From positions 1 through 53,842 of the forward strand of contig CADCIP010000020.1 in assembly GCA_902801485.1 (NCBI GenBank): a stretch of DNA of 53,842 bases, in the 5' to 3' direction. The first letter of the stretch is position 1; each line of letters begins with the position of its first letter. This document shows positions 37,751-45,758 of this stretch, piece by piece. The DNA is from an uncultured Bacteroidales bacterium. GTDB lineage: Bacteria > Bacteroidota > Bacteroidia > Bacteroidales > Bacteroidaceae. The notes under the pieces are model-generated. The model was not told where the DNA came from. It saw only the letters and a program-made list of their open reading frames with translations, and did no database searches. A program made the position numbers and the translations under genes.

Positions 37751-37876
37751 TAGAAAAGTTCCGTTTCTAACATAGAAAAAAAATTATCTAACTTAACTTT
37801 TTTTTTCCTTAACATAGAAAATATTTTTTCTACACGTAGGAAAAAGTTTTTCCTAACGTAGGAGCAAAAACTCCTT
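37751..37876. repeat. Array of six palindrome-like units, 21-22 bp period
   Basis: Units of 18-19 bp begin at 37751, 37773, 37794, 37815, 37837 and 37859. Four are clear inverted repeats, such as TAGGAAAAAGTTTTTCCTA (37837-37855) and TAGAAAATATTTTTTCTA; the second is imperfect and the third is degenerate. Units are joined by ACA, ACT or ACG spacers (one is CACG). The period equals two turns of the helix. The array fills the gap between the Sus terminator and the comF-like gene; no protein is encoded there. Confidence 0.8.
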
Positions 37877-37908
37877 GGTTAAGGCATTTTCGGTACACAC
37901 AACAGAAG

Positions 37909-38601
37909 ATGAAAATCCTAAAAGACTTATACAACATCCTCATGCCTCGCAAATGTGTGGTATGTCAAGGGATATTGGAACCTCACGAGCAATATATCTG
38001 TACCTCCTGCTCCATGCTATTGCCACGCTATCCACTTAAAAGCATTGAGGATAACGAACCGCTGAGAAAGGTTTGGAATTTTGCTCCTATACAATACGGT
38101 GCAACCTTATTATATTATAGACACCTGTCAGACTACCACAATATCATCATAAAGATTAAGTACAAAGGAGGGCAACAACTGGGAATAAAGATGGGAGAAT
38201 GGGCAGCTACCGAAATAGCGCACCTGAAACTTGCAGAAAAAACAGATATTATCATACCTGTTCCAACCGACAGCGAGAGAAAAAGAAGAAGAGGGTATAA
38301 TCAAGCCGAACTGATAGCAAAAGGAATGGGGAAAGTCATGGACCTACCTGTTATGAACCTGATTGTAAAAAAAGGAACTGGAGTATCACAGACAAAACTA
38401 AGCCAAAGTGCCAGAAAAGAAAACGCCATAGGAAGTTATAAAGCCGTAATCCCTGTTGAACATAGGGGGAAACATATTCTTCTGGTAGATGATGTGCTCA
38501 CAACAGGAGCAACCATAGGTAACTGCGCACAAGCTATACTTGCAAACGATCCACAGGCAATAATAAGCATTTTTACCCTCGCTTACAATGCAAATAAATA
38601 A
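37909..38601 (+). CDS. comF: ComF family phosphoribosyltransferase-like protein
   Basis: The 230-residue protein has an N-terminal zinc ribbon (C16-x2-C19 and C31-x2-C34) and a type I phosphoribosyltransferase domain with the PRPP-binding LLVDDVLTTGAT near 190. The RRRGYNQAELIA and VSQTKLSQSARKEN blocks are typical of ComF/GntX. ComF is a competence-associated cytoplasmic protein in Bacillus and Haemophilus; its role in Bacteroidetes is not settled. It stands alone between the palindrome array and the gdhA promoter. Confidence 0.9.
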   Translation: MKILKDLYNILMPRKCVVCQGILEPHEQYICTSCSMLLPRYPLKSIEDNEPLRKVWNFAPIQYGATLLYYRHLSDYHNIIIKIKYKGGQQLGIKMGEWAATEIAHLKLAEKTDIIIPVPTDSERKRRRGYNQAELIAKGMGKVMDLPVMNLIVKKGTGVSQTKLSQSARKENAIGSYKAVIPVEHRGKHILLVDDVLTTGATIGNCAQAILANDPQAIISIFTLAYNANK

Positions 38602-38639
38602 CTATTTGAAAATATTTCTACAAATTTTCTTACAAATAG

Positions 38640-38670
38640 TTTGCAGATTCCAAAGTTTTGTGTAATTTTG
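38640..38670 (+). promoter_or_regulatory. Promoter of gdhA
   Basis: TTTG (38640-38643), 19 nt, then TAATTTTG (38663-38670): a full match to the Bacteroidetes promoter pattern, 50 nt before the gdhA ATG. Confidence 0.75.
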
Positions 38671-38720
38671 CACTCGAAAAGAAAACAAACAACAAGAGTA
38701 TTAGTTAAAACCAAATCAGA

Positions 38721-40061
38721 ATGGACGCAAAAAAAGTATTGGAAGACCTGAAAAGACGCTTCCCAAATGAGCCCGAGTATCATCAGGCAGTAGAAGAGGT
38801 TCTTGGAACCATTGAAGAGGAGTACAACAAACACCCCGAATTTGACAAGGTTAATTTGATTGAGCGCCTCTGCATCCCCGACAGAGTTTACCAGTTCCGT
38901 GTTACATGGATGGACGATAAAGGCCAGATTCAGACCAACATGGGTTACCGTATCCAGCACAACAATGCCATCGGTCCTTACAAGGGCGGTATCCGTTTCC
39001 ATAAGAGTGTAAATCTGGGAATCCTGAAGTTCCTTGCTTTCGAGCAGACTTTCAAGAACTCGCTGACCACACTGCCCATGGGTGGTGGCAAGGGTGGTTC
39101 CGATTTCTCTCCCCGTGGCAAGAGCAATGCCGAGGTAATGCGTTTCTGTCAGGCATTCATGCTGGAGTTGACTCGCCATATCGGACCCGATGTTGACGTT
39201 CCCGCAGGCGACATTGGCGTAGGCGGTCGTGAGGTAGGCTACATGTTTGGTATGTACAAGAAGCTCACACGTGAGTACAGTGGTGTATTAACAGGTAAAG
39301 GTATCGAGTTCGGTGGTTCACTGATTCGTCCCGAGGCTACCGGTTATGGTACCGTATATTTCCTGCGTGCCATGCTGAAGACCAAGGGTGATACCATCGA
39401 AGGCAAGAAAGTACTGATTTCCGGAGCCGGAAACGTTGCACAATATGCCGCCGAAAAGGTATTGCAGTTGGGTGGTAAGGTAATGACCATGTCAGACTCT
39501 GACGGTTATATCTATGATCCAGATGGCATCGACCGCGAGAAGCTGGATTATATCATGGAGTTGAAGCAGGTTTACCGTGGCCGTATCAAGGAATATGCTG
39601 ACAAATATCCCACAGCCAAGTATGTAGGCGACGGTGCTAAGCCTTGGTTCGAAAAGGCCGACATCGCTCTGCCCTGCGCTACTCAGAACGAGTTGAACGA
39701 GGAGCAGGCTAAGGCTCTGGTTGCCAATGGTGTTATTGCCGTTGCCGAAGGTGCTAACATGCCTACTACCCCCGAAGCTATCAAGGTATTCCAACAGGCT
39801 AAGATTCTGTACTCTCCAGGTAAGGCAAGCAACGCCGGTGGTGTATCTGTATCAGGTCTGGAAATGTCTCAGAACTCAGAGCGTCTCAGCTGGTCAGCAG
39901 AAGAAGTTGATGCCAAGTTGCTCTGGATTATGGAGAACATCCACGAGAACTGCGTGAAGTATGGTACTGAGGCCGATGGTTACGTTAACTACGTAAAGGG
40001 TGCCAACGTAGCTGGCTTCATGAAAGTTGCGAAAGCAATGATGGCTCAGGGCATTGTGTAA
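38721..40061 (+). CDS. gdhA: Glutamate dehydrogenase, NADP-type
   Basis: GdhA makes glutamate from 2-oxoglutarate and ammonium. The 446-residue protein has the substrate-binding block GPYKGGIRFH (85-94), the catalytic Lys124 in PMGGGKGGSDF, and a nucleotide-binding fold with GAGNVAQYAAEKV followed by SDSDG, matching the NADP-dependent E. coli-type hexameric enzymes. It is complete, with its own promoter upstream and a hairpin terminator downstream, so it is a single-gene unit. The coenzyme choice is inferred from the overall family match. Confidence 0.95.
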   Translation: MDAKKVLEDLKRRFPNEPEYHQAVEEVLGTIEEEYNKHPEFDKVNLIERLCIPDRVYQFRVTWMDDKGQIQTNMGYRIQHNNAIGPYKGGIRFHKSVNLGILKFLAFEQTFKNSLTTLPMGGGKGGSDFSPRGKSNAEVMRFCQAFMLELTRHIGPDVDVPAGDIGVGGREVGYMFGMYKKLTREYSGVLTGKGIEFGGSLIRPEATGYGTVYFLRAMLKTKGDTIEGKKVLISGAGNVAQYAAEKVLQLGGKVMTMSDSDGYIYDPDGIDREKLDYIMELKQVYRGRIKEYADKYPTAKYVGDGAKPWFEKADIALPCATQNELNEEQAKALVANGVIAVAEGANMPTTPEAIKVFQQAKILYSPGKASNAGGVSVSGLEMSQNSERLSWSAEEVDAKLLWIMENIHENCVKYGTEADGYVNYVKGANVAGFMKVAKAMMAQGIV

Positions 40062-40112
40062 GTTCGACTATATTAAAGTATATAGACTATCTACCATAGC
40101 AAACATATATGT

Positions 40113-40155
40113 AGAGTCTCAGTTCGGCGAAACGCTAAACTGAGGCTCTTTTTTT
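40113..40155 (+). terminator. Intrinsic terminator of gdhA
   Basis: AGAG-T-CTCAGTT (40113-40124) pairs with AACTGAG-G-CTCT, with an inner GCG-AAA-CGC hairpin, followed by a run of eight to nine T residues. Confidence 0.85.
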
Positions 40156-40189
40156 ACTTTTCATTCATTCATTTTTTCATTTTTTTTCG

Positions 40190-40197
40190 TACTTTTG
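40190..40197 (+). promoter_or_regulatory. Candidate -7 element for the PEP/pyruvate-binding gene
   Basis: TACTTTTG fits TAnnTTTG and lies 21 nt before the ATG at 40219. It overlaps the alternative TTG start at 40195, which argues against that start. The -33 region is only T-rich. Confidence 0.5.
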
Positions 40198-40218
40198 CAT
40201 AAAATTACGAAAAAGGAC

Positions 40219-43200
40219 ATGCAACTGAAAGATACCTCATTTGTTGATTTGATGCTGAACCGCATCTGCAACGTTTTGCTGATAGCCAATCCTTATGATG
40301 CTTTTATGCTGGAAGACGATGGACGAGTGGATGAGAAAATCTTCTCTGAATATGCACGTTTGGGACTTCGCTTTCCGCCCCGATTTATTCAGGTAGCCAA
40401 CAAGGAAGAAGCAGAAAGACAGATGGCGGCAGGTAACATAGACCTTGTAATCTGTATGCCAGCAGCTGAGGACAACAGCGTTTTCGATATTGCCCGATCC
40501 ATAAAGCAGTTATATGTCAACATCCCCATTGTAGTGCTGACCCCGTTCAGCCACGGCATCACCAAACGTATGCAAAACGAAGACCTGTCGGTCTTTGAAT
40601 ATGTATTCTGCTGGCTTGGTAACACAGAACTTTTGTTATCCATCATCAAGTTGATGGAAGACCGCATGAACCTGGAGCACGACATCAGGAGTGCCGGCGT
40701 GCAGATGATTCTGGTGGTGGAAGACAGCATCCGCTTCTACAGCAGTATCCTGCCCAGCCTTTACAACTTTGTCTTGCAACAGAGTCTTGAGTTTGCAACA
40801 GAGGCCCTGAACACCTCCCTTGAGACATTACGTATGCGAGGTCGTCCAAAGATTGTGCTCGCCCGCAACTATGAAGAGGCATGGCTCCTCTATAGCAGAT
40901 TTGCCAACAACACATTAGGCGTTATCAGCGACTGCCGTTTCCCTCTGATGCCAGATGCGGAAAAAGACGAAGATGCCGGTTACAAATTGCTTAGTGCCAT
41001 CAGAGCCAACGACCCCTATATACCACTTATTCTGAACTCCTCCGAGTCGGAGAAAGCGAAGCTGGCTGATAAATGTCATGCACACTTTATCGACAAGAAC
41101 TCGAAGAAAATGGCCGTTGACTTGCGTGCTCTTGTCCAACGTTTTTTTGGCTTTGGCGACTTTGTCTTCCGCAATCCGGACACCATGGAAGAAGTGGTCC
41201 GCATCCATAACCTGAAGGACTTGCAGAATAACATCATGACCGTTCCGGCCCGCAGTCTGCTCTATCATATCAGTCATAACAACGTAAGCCGTTGGCTGGC
41301 CAGTCGCGCCCTCTTCCCCATCTCAGAGTTCCTGAAGAACATCACATGGGAGAGTCTGCAGGACGTGGATGCACACCGACAGATTATTCTGGATGCCATT
41401 GTGGCTTACCGAAGGATGAAGAATCAGGGAGTGGTAGCTGTATTCCAGCGCGAGCGTTTCGACCAGTATTCCAACTTTGCCCGAATCGGCGACGGCAGCT
41501 TGGGCGGTAAAGGCCGTGGTTTAGCCTTTATTGACCACATCCTCATGCGGCACACCGACCTTAACGAGTACCCCGGTGTTCAGGTACGCATTCCCAAGAC
41601 TGTTGTTCTCTGTACCGACATTTTCGATGAGTTCATGGATACCAATGAGCTTTACCAGATAGCACTGAGCGACCTTCCCGACGAGACCATCCTGCAGCAT
41701 TTTCTTCGTGCTCGCCTTCCCATGCGACTGTTGGGCGACCTGGAAGCCTTCCTGTCTGTAGTAAGTACGCCTATTGCCATCCGTAGCAGCAGTTTGCTGG
41801 AAGACTCGCACTATCAGCCCTTTGCCGGAGTATATACCACCTATATGATTCCATATACAACCGACAAATACGATCGTCTTTCTATGCTGGCAGGAGCCAT
41901 AAAAGCCGTTTATGCCAGTGTCTTCTATCAGGGGAGCAAGGATTACATGACCGCCACCAGCAACGTCATAGACCAGGAAAAGATGGCCGTAATTTTGCAA
42001 GAAGTTGTGGGTGAACAGCATGGAGAACGGTTTTATCCAGTAATAAGCGGTGTGGCACGTAGTATCAACTACTATCCCATTGGCGACGAAAAAGCCGAAG
42101 AAGGAACCGTTTCCTTAGCCATGGGACTTGGAAAATATATTGTGGATGGCGGTGTAAGCCTGCGCGTCAGTCCCTATCACCCGCATCAGGTACTTCAGAT
42201 GAGTGAGATGGAAATAGCGCTCCGAGATACACAAACCAGTTTCCTTGCCCTCAGAACCAAGGAAGAGGAAAGCGACAAGGAATTCAAAGTGGACGACGGT
42301 TTTAATCTGATTAAGGTTCCTGTTCGCGAAGCGGAGCAGGATGGTACCCTCCAATGGATTACCTCTACCTTCGATCCCTATGATCAATGTATCTATGACG
42401 GATACTACGAAGGCAAGAACCGCAAGATTATCTCTTTTGCCGGTGTATTGAAACACGATGTATTCCCTTTGCCGGAAATTATGCAGAAAGTACTCAAATA
42501 CGGACAGGACGAGATGAAGCGACCTGTAGAAATTGAGTTTGCGGTAAATCTGCATGCCGACAAGACTGGCGAATTCTATATGCTGCAGATTCGTCCCATG
42601 GTGGACAACCGCATGGAACTGAACGAGGATATTACCCAGATTCCCGACGAGGAATGTCTGCTGCGTTCCCACAATGCTATCGGCCAGGGAGTTTACACCG
42701 AGATAAGGGATGTGGTGTACGTGAAGACAGAAGGCTACATGCCTAGTCATAATCAAGAGATAGCAGAGGAGATAGAGCGCATTAACCGTTCTTTCCTACG
42801 TCCTTCTTCTAACTCCCCCGAGGGGGAGAAAATAAAAGCCTCCACTCAGGGAGACATAGAGGCGGGCACCTCTTATATGCTCATAGGTCCCGGCCGCTGG
42901 GGAAGCAGCGACCCTTGGCTAGGCATACCCGTGAAATGGCCCCACATCAGTGCCTCTCAGATTATTATCGAGGCAGGATTGGATAACTATCAGGTAGATC
43001 CCAGTCAGGGTACCCACTTCTTCCAGAACCTAACATCTTTAGGCGTATGCTACCTTACCATAGATGCCTTCCGTGGCGATGGTATTTACAGGCAGGAAAT
43101 CCTTAACCAGCTTCCAGCCGTTGAGGAAACCAAGCACGTGCGCCACGTTCGCTTCCCCCAACCGCTGACCATTAAAGTAGATGGATTCAAAAAAGAAGCA

Positions 43201-43224
43201 GTGGTAATGAAAGTCGATAGTTGA
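40219..43224 (+). CDS. Receiver-like domains fused to PEP/pyruvate-binding ATP-grasp protein
   Basis: This is a 1001-residue cytoplasmic protein from the ATG at 40219 (MQLKDTSFVD). Residues about 15-145 look like a degenerate response-regulator receiver without a good acceptor Asp (DLVICMP). Residues about 160-310 look like an intact receiver: acidic pair E168/D169 (LVVEDS), candidate acceptor Asp238 (GVISDCRFP), Ser near 274 and Lys293. From about 440 comes a PPDK/PEP-synthase N-terminal ATP-grasp region (DGSLGGKGRGLAF, IAIRSSSLLEDS, EFYMLQIRPMVD). The phosphohistidine swivel domain and PEP-binding barrel of real PEP synthase are absent, so that activity is unlikely. Residues about 863-885 come from a repeat insertion. 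I infer a phosphorylation-controlled nucleotide-using enzyme; no function is established. Confidence 0.75.
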   Translation: MQLKDTSFVDLMLNRICNVLLIANPYDAFMLEDDGRVDEKIFSEYARLGLRFPPRFIQVANKEEAERQMAAGNIDLVICMPAAEDNSVFDIARSIKQLYVNIPIVVLTPFSHGITKRMQNEDLSVFEYVFCWLGNTELLLSIIKLMEDRMNLEHDIRSAGVQMILVVEDSIRFYSSILPSLYNFVLQQSLEFATEALNTSLETLRMRGRPKIVLARNYEEAWLLYSRFANNTLGVISDCRFPLMPDAEKDEDAGYKLLSAIRANDPYIPLILNSSESEKAKLADKCHAHFIDKNSKKMAVDLRALVQRFFGFGDFVFRNPDTMEEVVRIHNLKDLQNNIMTVPARSLLYHISHNNVSRWLASRALFPISEFLKNITWESLQDVDAHRQIILDAIVAYRRMKNQGVVAVFQRERFDQYSNFARIGDGSLGGKGRGLAFIDHILMRHTDLNEYPGVQVRIPKTVVLCTDIFDEFMDTNELYQIALSDLPDETILQHFLRARLPMRLLGDLEAFLSVVSTPIAIRSSSLLEDSHYQPFAGVYTTYMIPYTTDKYDRLSMLAGAIKAVYASVFYQGSKDYMTATSNVIDQEKMAVILQEVVGEQHGERFYPVISGVARSINYYPIGDEKAEEGTVSLAMGLGKYIVDGGVSLRVSPYHPHQVLQMSEMEIALRDTQTSFLALRTKEEESDKEFKVDDGFNLIKVPVREAEQDGTLQWITSTFDPYDQCIYDGYYEGKNRKIISFAGVLKHDVFPLPEIMQKVLKYGQDEMKRPVEIEFAVNLHADKTGEFYMLQIRPMVDNRMELNEDITQIPDEECLLRSHNAIGQGVYTEIRDVVYVKTEGYMPSHNQEIAEEIERINRSFLRPSSNSPEGEKIKASTQGDIEAGTSYMLIGPGRWGSSDPWLGIPVKWPHISASQIIIEAGLDNYQVDPSQGTHFFQNLTSLGVCYLTIDAFRGDGIYRQEILNQLPAVEETKHVRHVRFPQPLTIKVDGFKKEAVVMKVDS
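42808..42865 (+). repeat. In-frame palindromic repeat insertion in the PEP-binding gene
   Basis: The centre CTCCCCCGAGGGGGAG (42813-42828) is an almost perfect palindrome and the flank reads GCCTCCACTCAGGGAGAC. It encodes NSPEGEKIKASTQGD ahead of the conserved LIGPGRWGSSDP block and preserves the frame. Confidence 0.6.
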
Positions 43225-43345
43225 TAGTGTAGAGTTGAAAGTCAGTTGAAATAGTAGATAGTTGCAAGTATAAAGTAATAAACAGGTTAAACTCTAAGCT
43301 AAATAACTGTCTCTAAACTCTAAACACTAAACTCTAAACTAAATA
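43203..43345. repeat. TTGATAG / CTCTAAA low-complexity spacer
   Basis: The stretch from the end of the PEP-binding gene to the symporter start is made of degenerate units (GTTGATAG, GTTGAAAG, then AACTCTAAAC repeated). It contains no gene or recognisable promoter. Confidence 0.65.
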
Positions 43346-43355
43346 GACTATAATT

Positions 43356-44789
43356 ATGAACTACGATTTATTAAATGCCATAAATGACACCATTTGGACA
43401 TACTTGGTAATAACCATGCTGATTGGTTGTGCCCTGTATTTCACCTGGAATCTCAGGGCTGTGCAGTTCACCATGCTGCCAACCATGATACGCGACCTTT
43501 TCAAGCCAAATAGCGAAAACTTCGAAAAAATCGGTAAAAAGAAAGTTTCTTCATTCCAGGCTTTCGCCATCAGTCTTTCCAGCCGTGTTGGAACAGGCAA
43601 TCTGGCAGGTGTGGCAAGTGCCATCTTTGTAGGAGGTCCCGGTGCCGTTTTCTGGATGTGGGTAATGGCACTCTTAGGTGCCAGTACAGCCTTTATGGAA
43701 GCAACCTTGGCCCAGCTTTTCAAGCGTAAGGGCAAAGAAACTTTCTACGGCGGACCTGCCTACTATATGAAGTACGGTCTGAAACGTCCCTGGATGGGTA
43801 TTCTTTTTGCCATTCTCATCATCCTCGGTTTCGGTATGGCAAACCAACTTGTACAAAGCAACACCCTTTGCGATGCCATCAGCAACGCGTTCCATATTCC
43901 CATGGATTACGCAGCAGCTGGGCTGGCCCTGCTAACATTGCTTATCATCTTTGGCGGCATACATCGCATAGCACGTTTCTGTGCATGGATCGTACCTTTC
44001 ATGGCCTTAGGATATATCTTACTGGCACTCTATATATTAGTTGTCAACATCACGGAGATTCCAGCCATGCTAAGCCTCATCATTCGGAGTGCTTTCGGAT
44101 GGGAACAGGCTGCCGGTGGAGCCGTTGGCATAGCCATCATGCAAGGCGTAAGACGAGGGCTTTTCAGCAACGAAGCAGGCGAAGGAAGCGCTCCCAATGC
44201 AGCGGCGACTGCTACAATAGCTCATCCCGTTACACAAGGCCTTTTGCAAAGCCTCGGTGTATTTACCGATACGCTCGTTATCTGCACCTGTACCGCTTTT
44301 ATCATCTTACTGAGCGGACTTTATTCACCAGAACATGGCTATGACGGTATCATCCTCACCGGCCATGCCATGGAGCACCATCTGGGTAGCTTCGGCGGCT
44401 GGTTCCTGCTGGCAGCTATCTTCCTATTTGCATACAGCACCATCATAGCCAACTACTTTTACGGCGAGACAAATATCCGTTACATCTGTAATAAGCCTTG
44501 GGCAGTCTTTATCTTCCGTCTCATTAGCGGCGTAGTCGTCTTGTTGGGCGGTTTCATGACCTTAAAGCAAGCATGGAGCATTGTGGACCTCGCAATGGCA
44601 TTCATGACCATCCTCAACCTTATCGCCGTAGTTCTGCTCAGCAAATATTCCTTCCGTCTGCTACAGGATTACCGGAAACAGCGAAAGGAAGGAAAAGAAC
44701 CGGTATTCCATAAAGACCTGTTCCCCGATGCTGATTTGGAGGCGTGGGAGAAGAGCCTCACCCCCAACCCTTCTCCGAGAGAGAGTTGA
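43356..44789 (+). CDS. Alanine/glycine:cation symporter (AGCS family)
   Basis: The 477-residue inner-membrane protein has about ten hydrophobic helices. The AGCS family signature QGVRRGLFSNEAGEGSAPNA is present near residue 265, as is SSRVGTGNLAGVA near 75. It imports alanine or glycine with sodium or protons; which one is not readable. The last residues (EKSLTPNPSPRES) are encoded by a palindromic repeat followed by GTTGAGAG repeat DNA, which supplies the stop codon. The native C-terminus has thus been replaced or extended, but the transport core is intact. Confidence 0.92.
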   Translation: MNYDLLNAINDTIWTYLVITMLIGCALYFTWNLRAVQFTMLPTMIRDLFKPNSENFEKIGKKKVSSFQAFAISLSSRVGTGNLAGVASAIFVGGPGAVFWMWVMALLGASTAFMEATLAQLFKRKGKETFYGGPAYYMKYGLKRPWMGILFAILIILGFGMANQLVQSNTLCDAISNAFHIPMDYAAAGLALLTLLIIFGGIHRIARFCAWIVPFMALGYILLALYILVVNITEIPAMLSLIIRSAFGWEQAAGGAVGIAIMQGVRRGLFSNEAGEGSAPNAAATATIAHPVTQGLLQSLGVFTDTLVICTCTAFIILLSGLYSPEHGYDGIILTGHAMEHHLGSFGGWFLLAAIFLFAYSTIIANYFYGETNIRYICNKPWAVFIFRLISGVVVLLGGFMTLKQAWSIVDLAMAFMTILNLIAVVLLSKYSFRLLQDYRKQRKEGKEPVFHKDLFPDADLEAWEKSLTPNPSPRES

Positions 44790-44913
44790 GAGTTGAGAGT
44801 TGAGAGTCAGTTTATAGAGTTGAGAGTTAACAAGTTGGTTGTTTGTTCCGATAACCGATAACAGTTGAGAGTTTAAGGGTTAAAAAGTTTAAAAGTTTAA
44901 AAGTTTAAAAGTT
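44758..44913 (+). repeat. Palindromic repeat plus TTGAGAG and AAGTTTAA tandem repeats
   Basis: CCTCACCCCCAACCC-TTCTCC (44758 on) forms the tail of the symporter gene and continues into repeated GAGAGTTGAGAGTTGAGAG units (about 44780-44830) and then AAAAGTTTAAAAGTTTAA units (about 44882-44913). Confidence 0.75.
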
Positions 44914-44950
44914 TCCTCCCCTTAGAGGGGGAGGGTTATGGAGAGGGTCT
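44914..44950 (+). repeat. Intergenic copy of the GC-rich palindromic repeat
   Basis: CCTCCCCTTAGAGGGGGAGG (44915-44934) is a near-perfect palindrome followed by GTTATGGAGAGGGTC. It is 23 nt before the thiD start and resembles the copies inside pyrF and the PEP-binding gene. Confidence 0.7.
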
Positions 44951-44956
44951 TTAAAT

Positions 44957-45730
44957 ATGAATTATGAATCAACCAATACCGGAAAGGTATTCCTTATAGC
45001 TGGCAGTGAGCCATTGGGCAGCGCTGGCGTCCAGGCCGACATAAAGGCCATAACACGCTGTGGCGGATGGGCTGCCGCAGCCCTCACCTGTATAGTAGAT
45101 GAGGATGTAAACCGCATAAAAGGCATTCACCACTTACCCACCGACCTTATTATTTCACAGGCAGAATCGTTCCTCAGTACCGTAGGAGCAGACTGTATCA
45201 AGACAGGCGTGCTGCCCAGTGCAGAAATTATAAACGGCGTGGCAGGTGTGCTTCGCAGGTACAACCAGCAACCTATCCTAATCGACCCAGTAATTGTTAA
45301 CTTTGCTGGAGAACAACTGGTAAGCGATGAAGCCATTCAAGCCTACAAGGATCAGCTATTCCCTTTGGCAACTATCATCACGCCTAACTTCCGCGAGGCA
45401 GAATTCCTGCTGGGGCATAAACTGCAAGACATTGAGGCCGACCTGCGATGGCTCAGTCATTGGGGCGGTTCTGTTATTGTGAAGAGTGTTGACGAGGGCA
45501 AATACCTGGTTGATTACCTTTACGACAGAGAATCCGATGCAGTTATCCCCCACCCCAAGAAAAAACTCATGCTTACCGACCGCAATGGCACAGGCGACAC
45601 CCTTGCATCAGCCATTGCAACCCATCTGGCCAAAGGCGAAGACCTGCAGACTGCCGTTTCACGGGCTGAGGCATATATGAATTATTTCCTGGCCGGTCCC
45701 CGCTACTACATCAGTATAGTCCCATCATAG
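44957..45730 (+). CDS. thiD: Hydroxymethylpyrimidine/phosphomethylpyrimidine kinase
   Basis: ThiD phosphorylates HMP and HMP-P in thiamine synthesis. The 257-residue protein of the ribokinase fold shows the N-terminal GSEPLGSAGVQADIKAI block (GSDPSGGAGIQAD in most ThiD proteins, so a slightly altered version), the central IDPVIV, the TPNFREAE segment and the catalytic NGTGDTLASAIA. No other thi genes are nearby. It is bracketed by repeat-rich spacers and followed after 28 nt by the GH89 gene. The altered first motif leaves some room for a related pyrimidine or pyridoxal kinase activity. Confidence 0.88.
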   Translation: MNYESTNTGKVFLIAGSEPLGSAGVQADIKAITRCGGWAAAALTCIVDEDVNRIKGIHHLPTDLIISQAESFLSTVGADCIKTGVLPSAEIINGVAGVLRRYNQQPILIDPVIVNFAGEQLVSDEAIQAYKDQLFPLATIITPNFREAEFLLGHKLQDIEADLRWLSHWGGSVIVKSVDEGKYLVDYLYDRESDAVIPHPKKKLMLTDRNGTGDTLASAIATHLAKGEDLQTAVSRAEAYMNYFLAGPRYYISIVPS

Positions 45731-45758
45731 ATTATTATCAACCATAAAATAAATCATT

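Noticed and set aside
37751-37876. Treating the array as a CRISPR or as terminators
   Set aside because: The units lack unique spacers and most lack a GC-rich stem; the true terminator is at 37696-37729.
40195-40218. TTG start of the PEP-binding gene
   Set aside because: It overlaps the -7 element; the ATG at 40219 has a purine-rich ribosome site.
40219-43224. Calling the gene a PEP synthase
   Set aside because: No phosphohistidine swivel motif or PEP-binding barrel could be found in the sequence.
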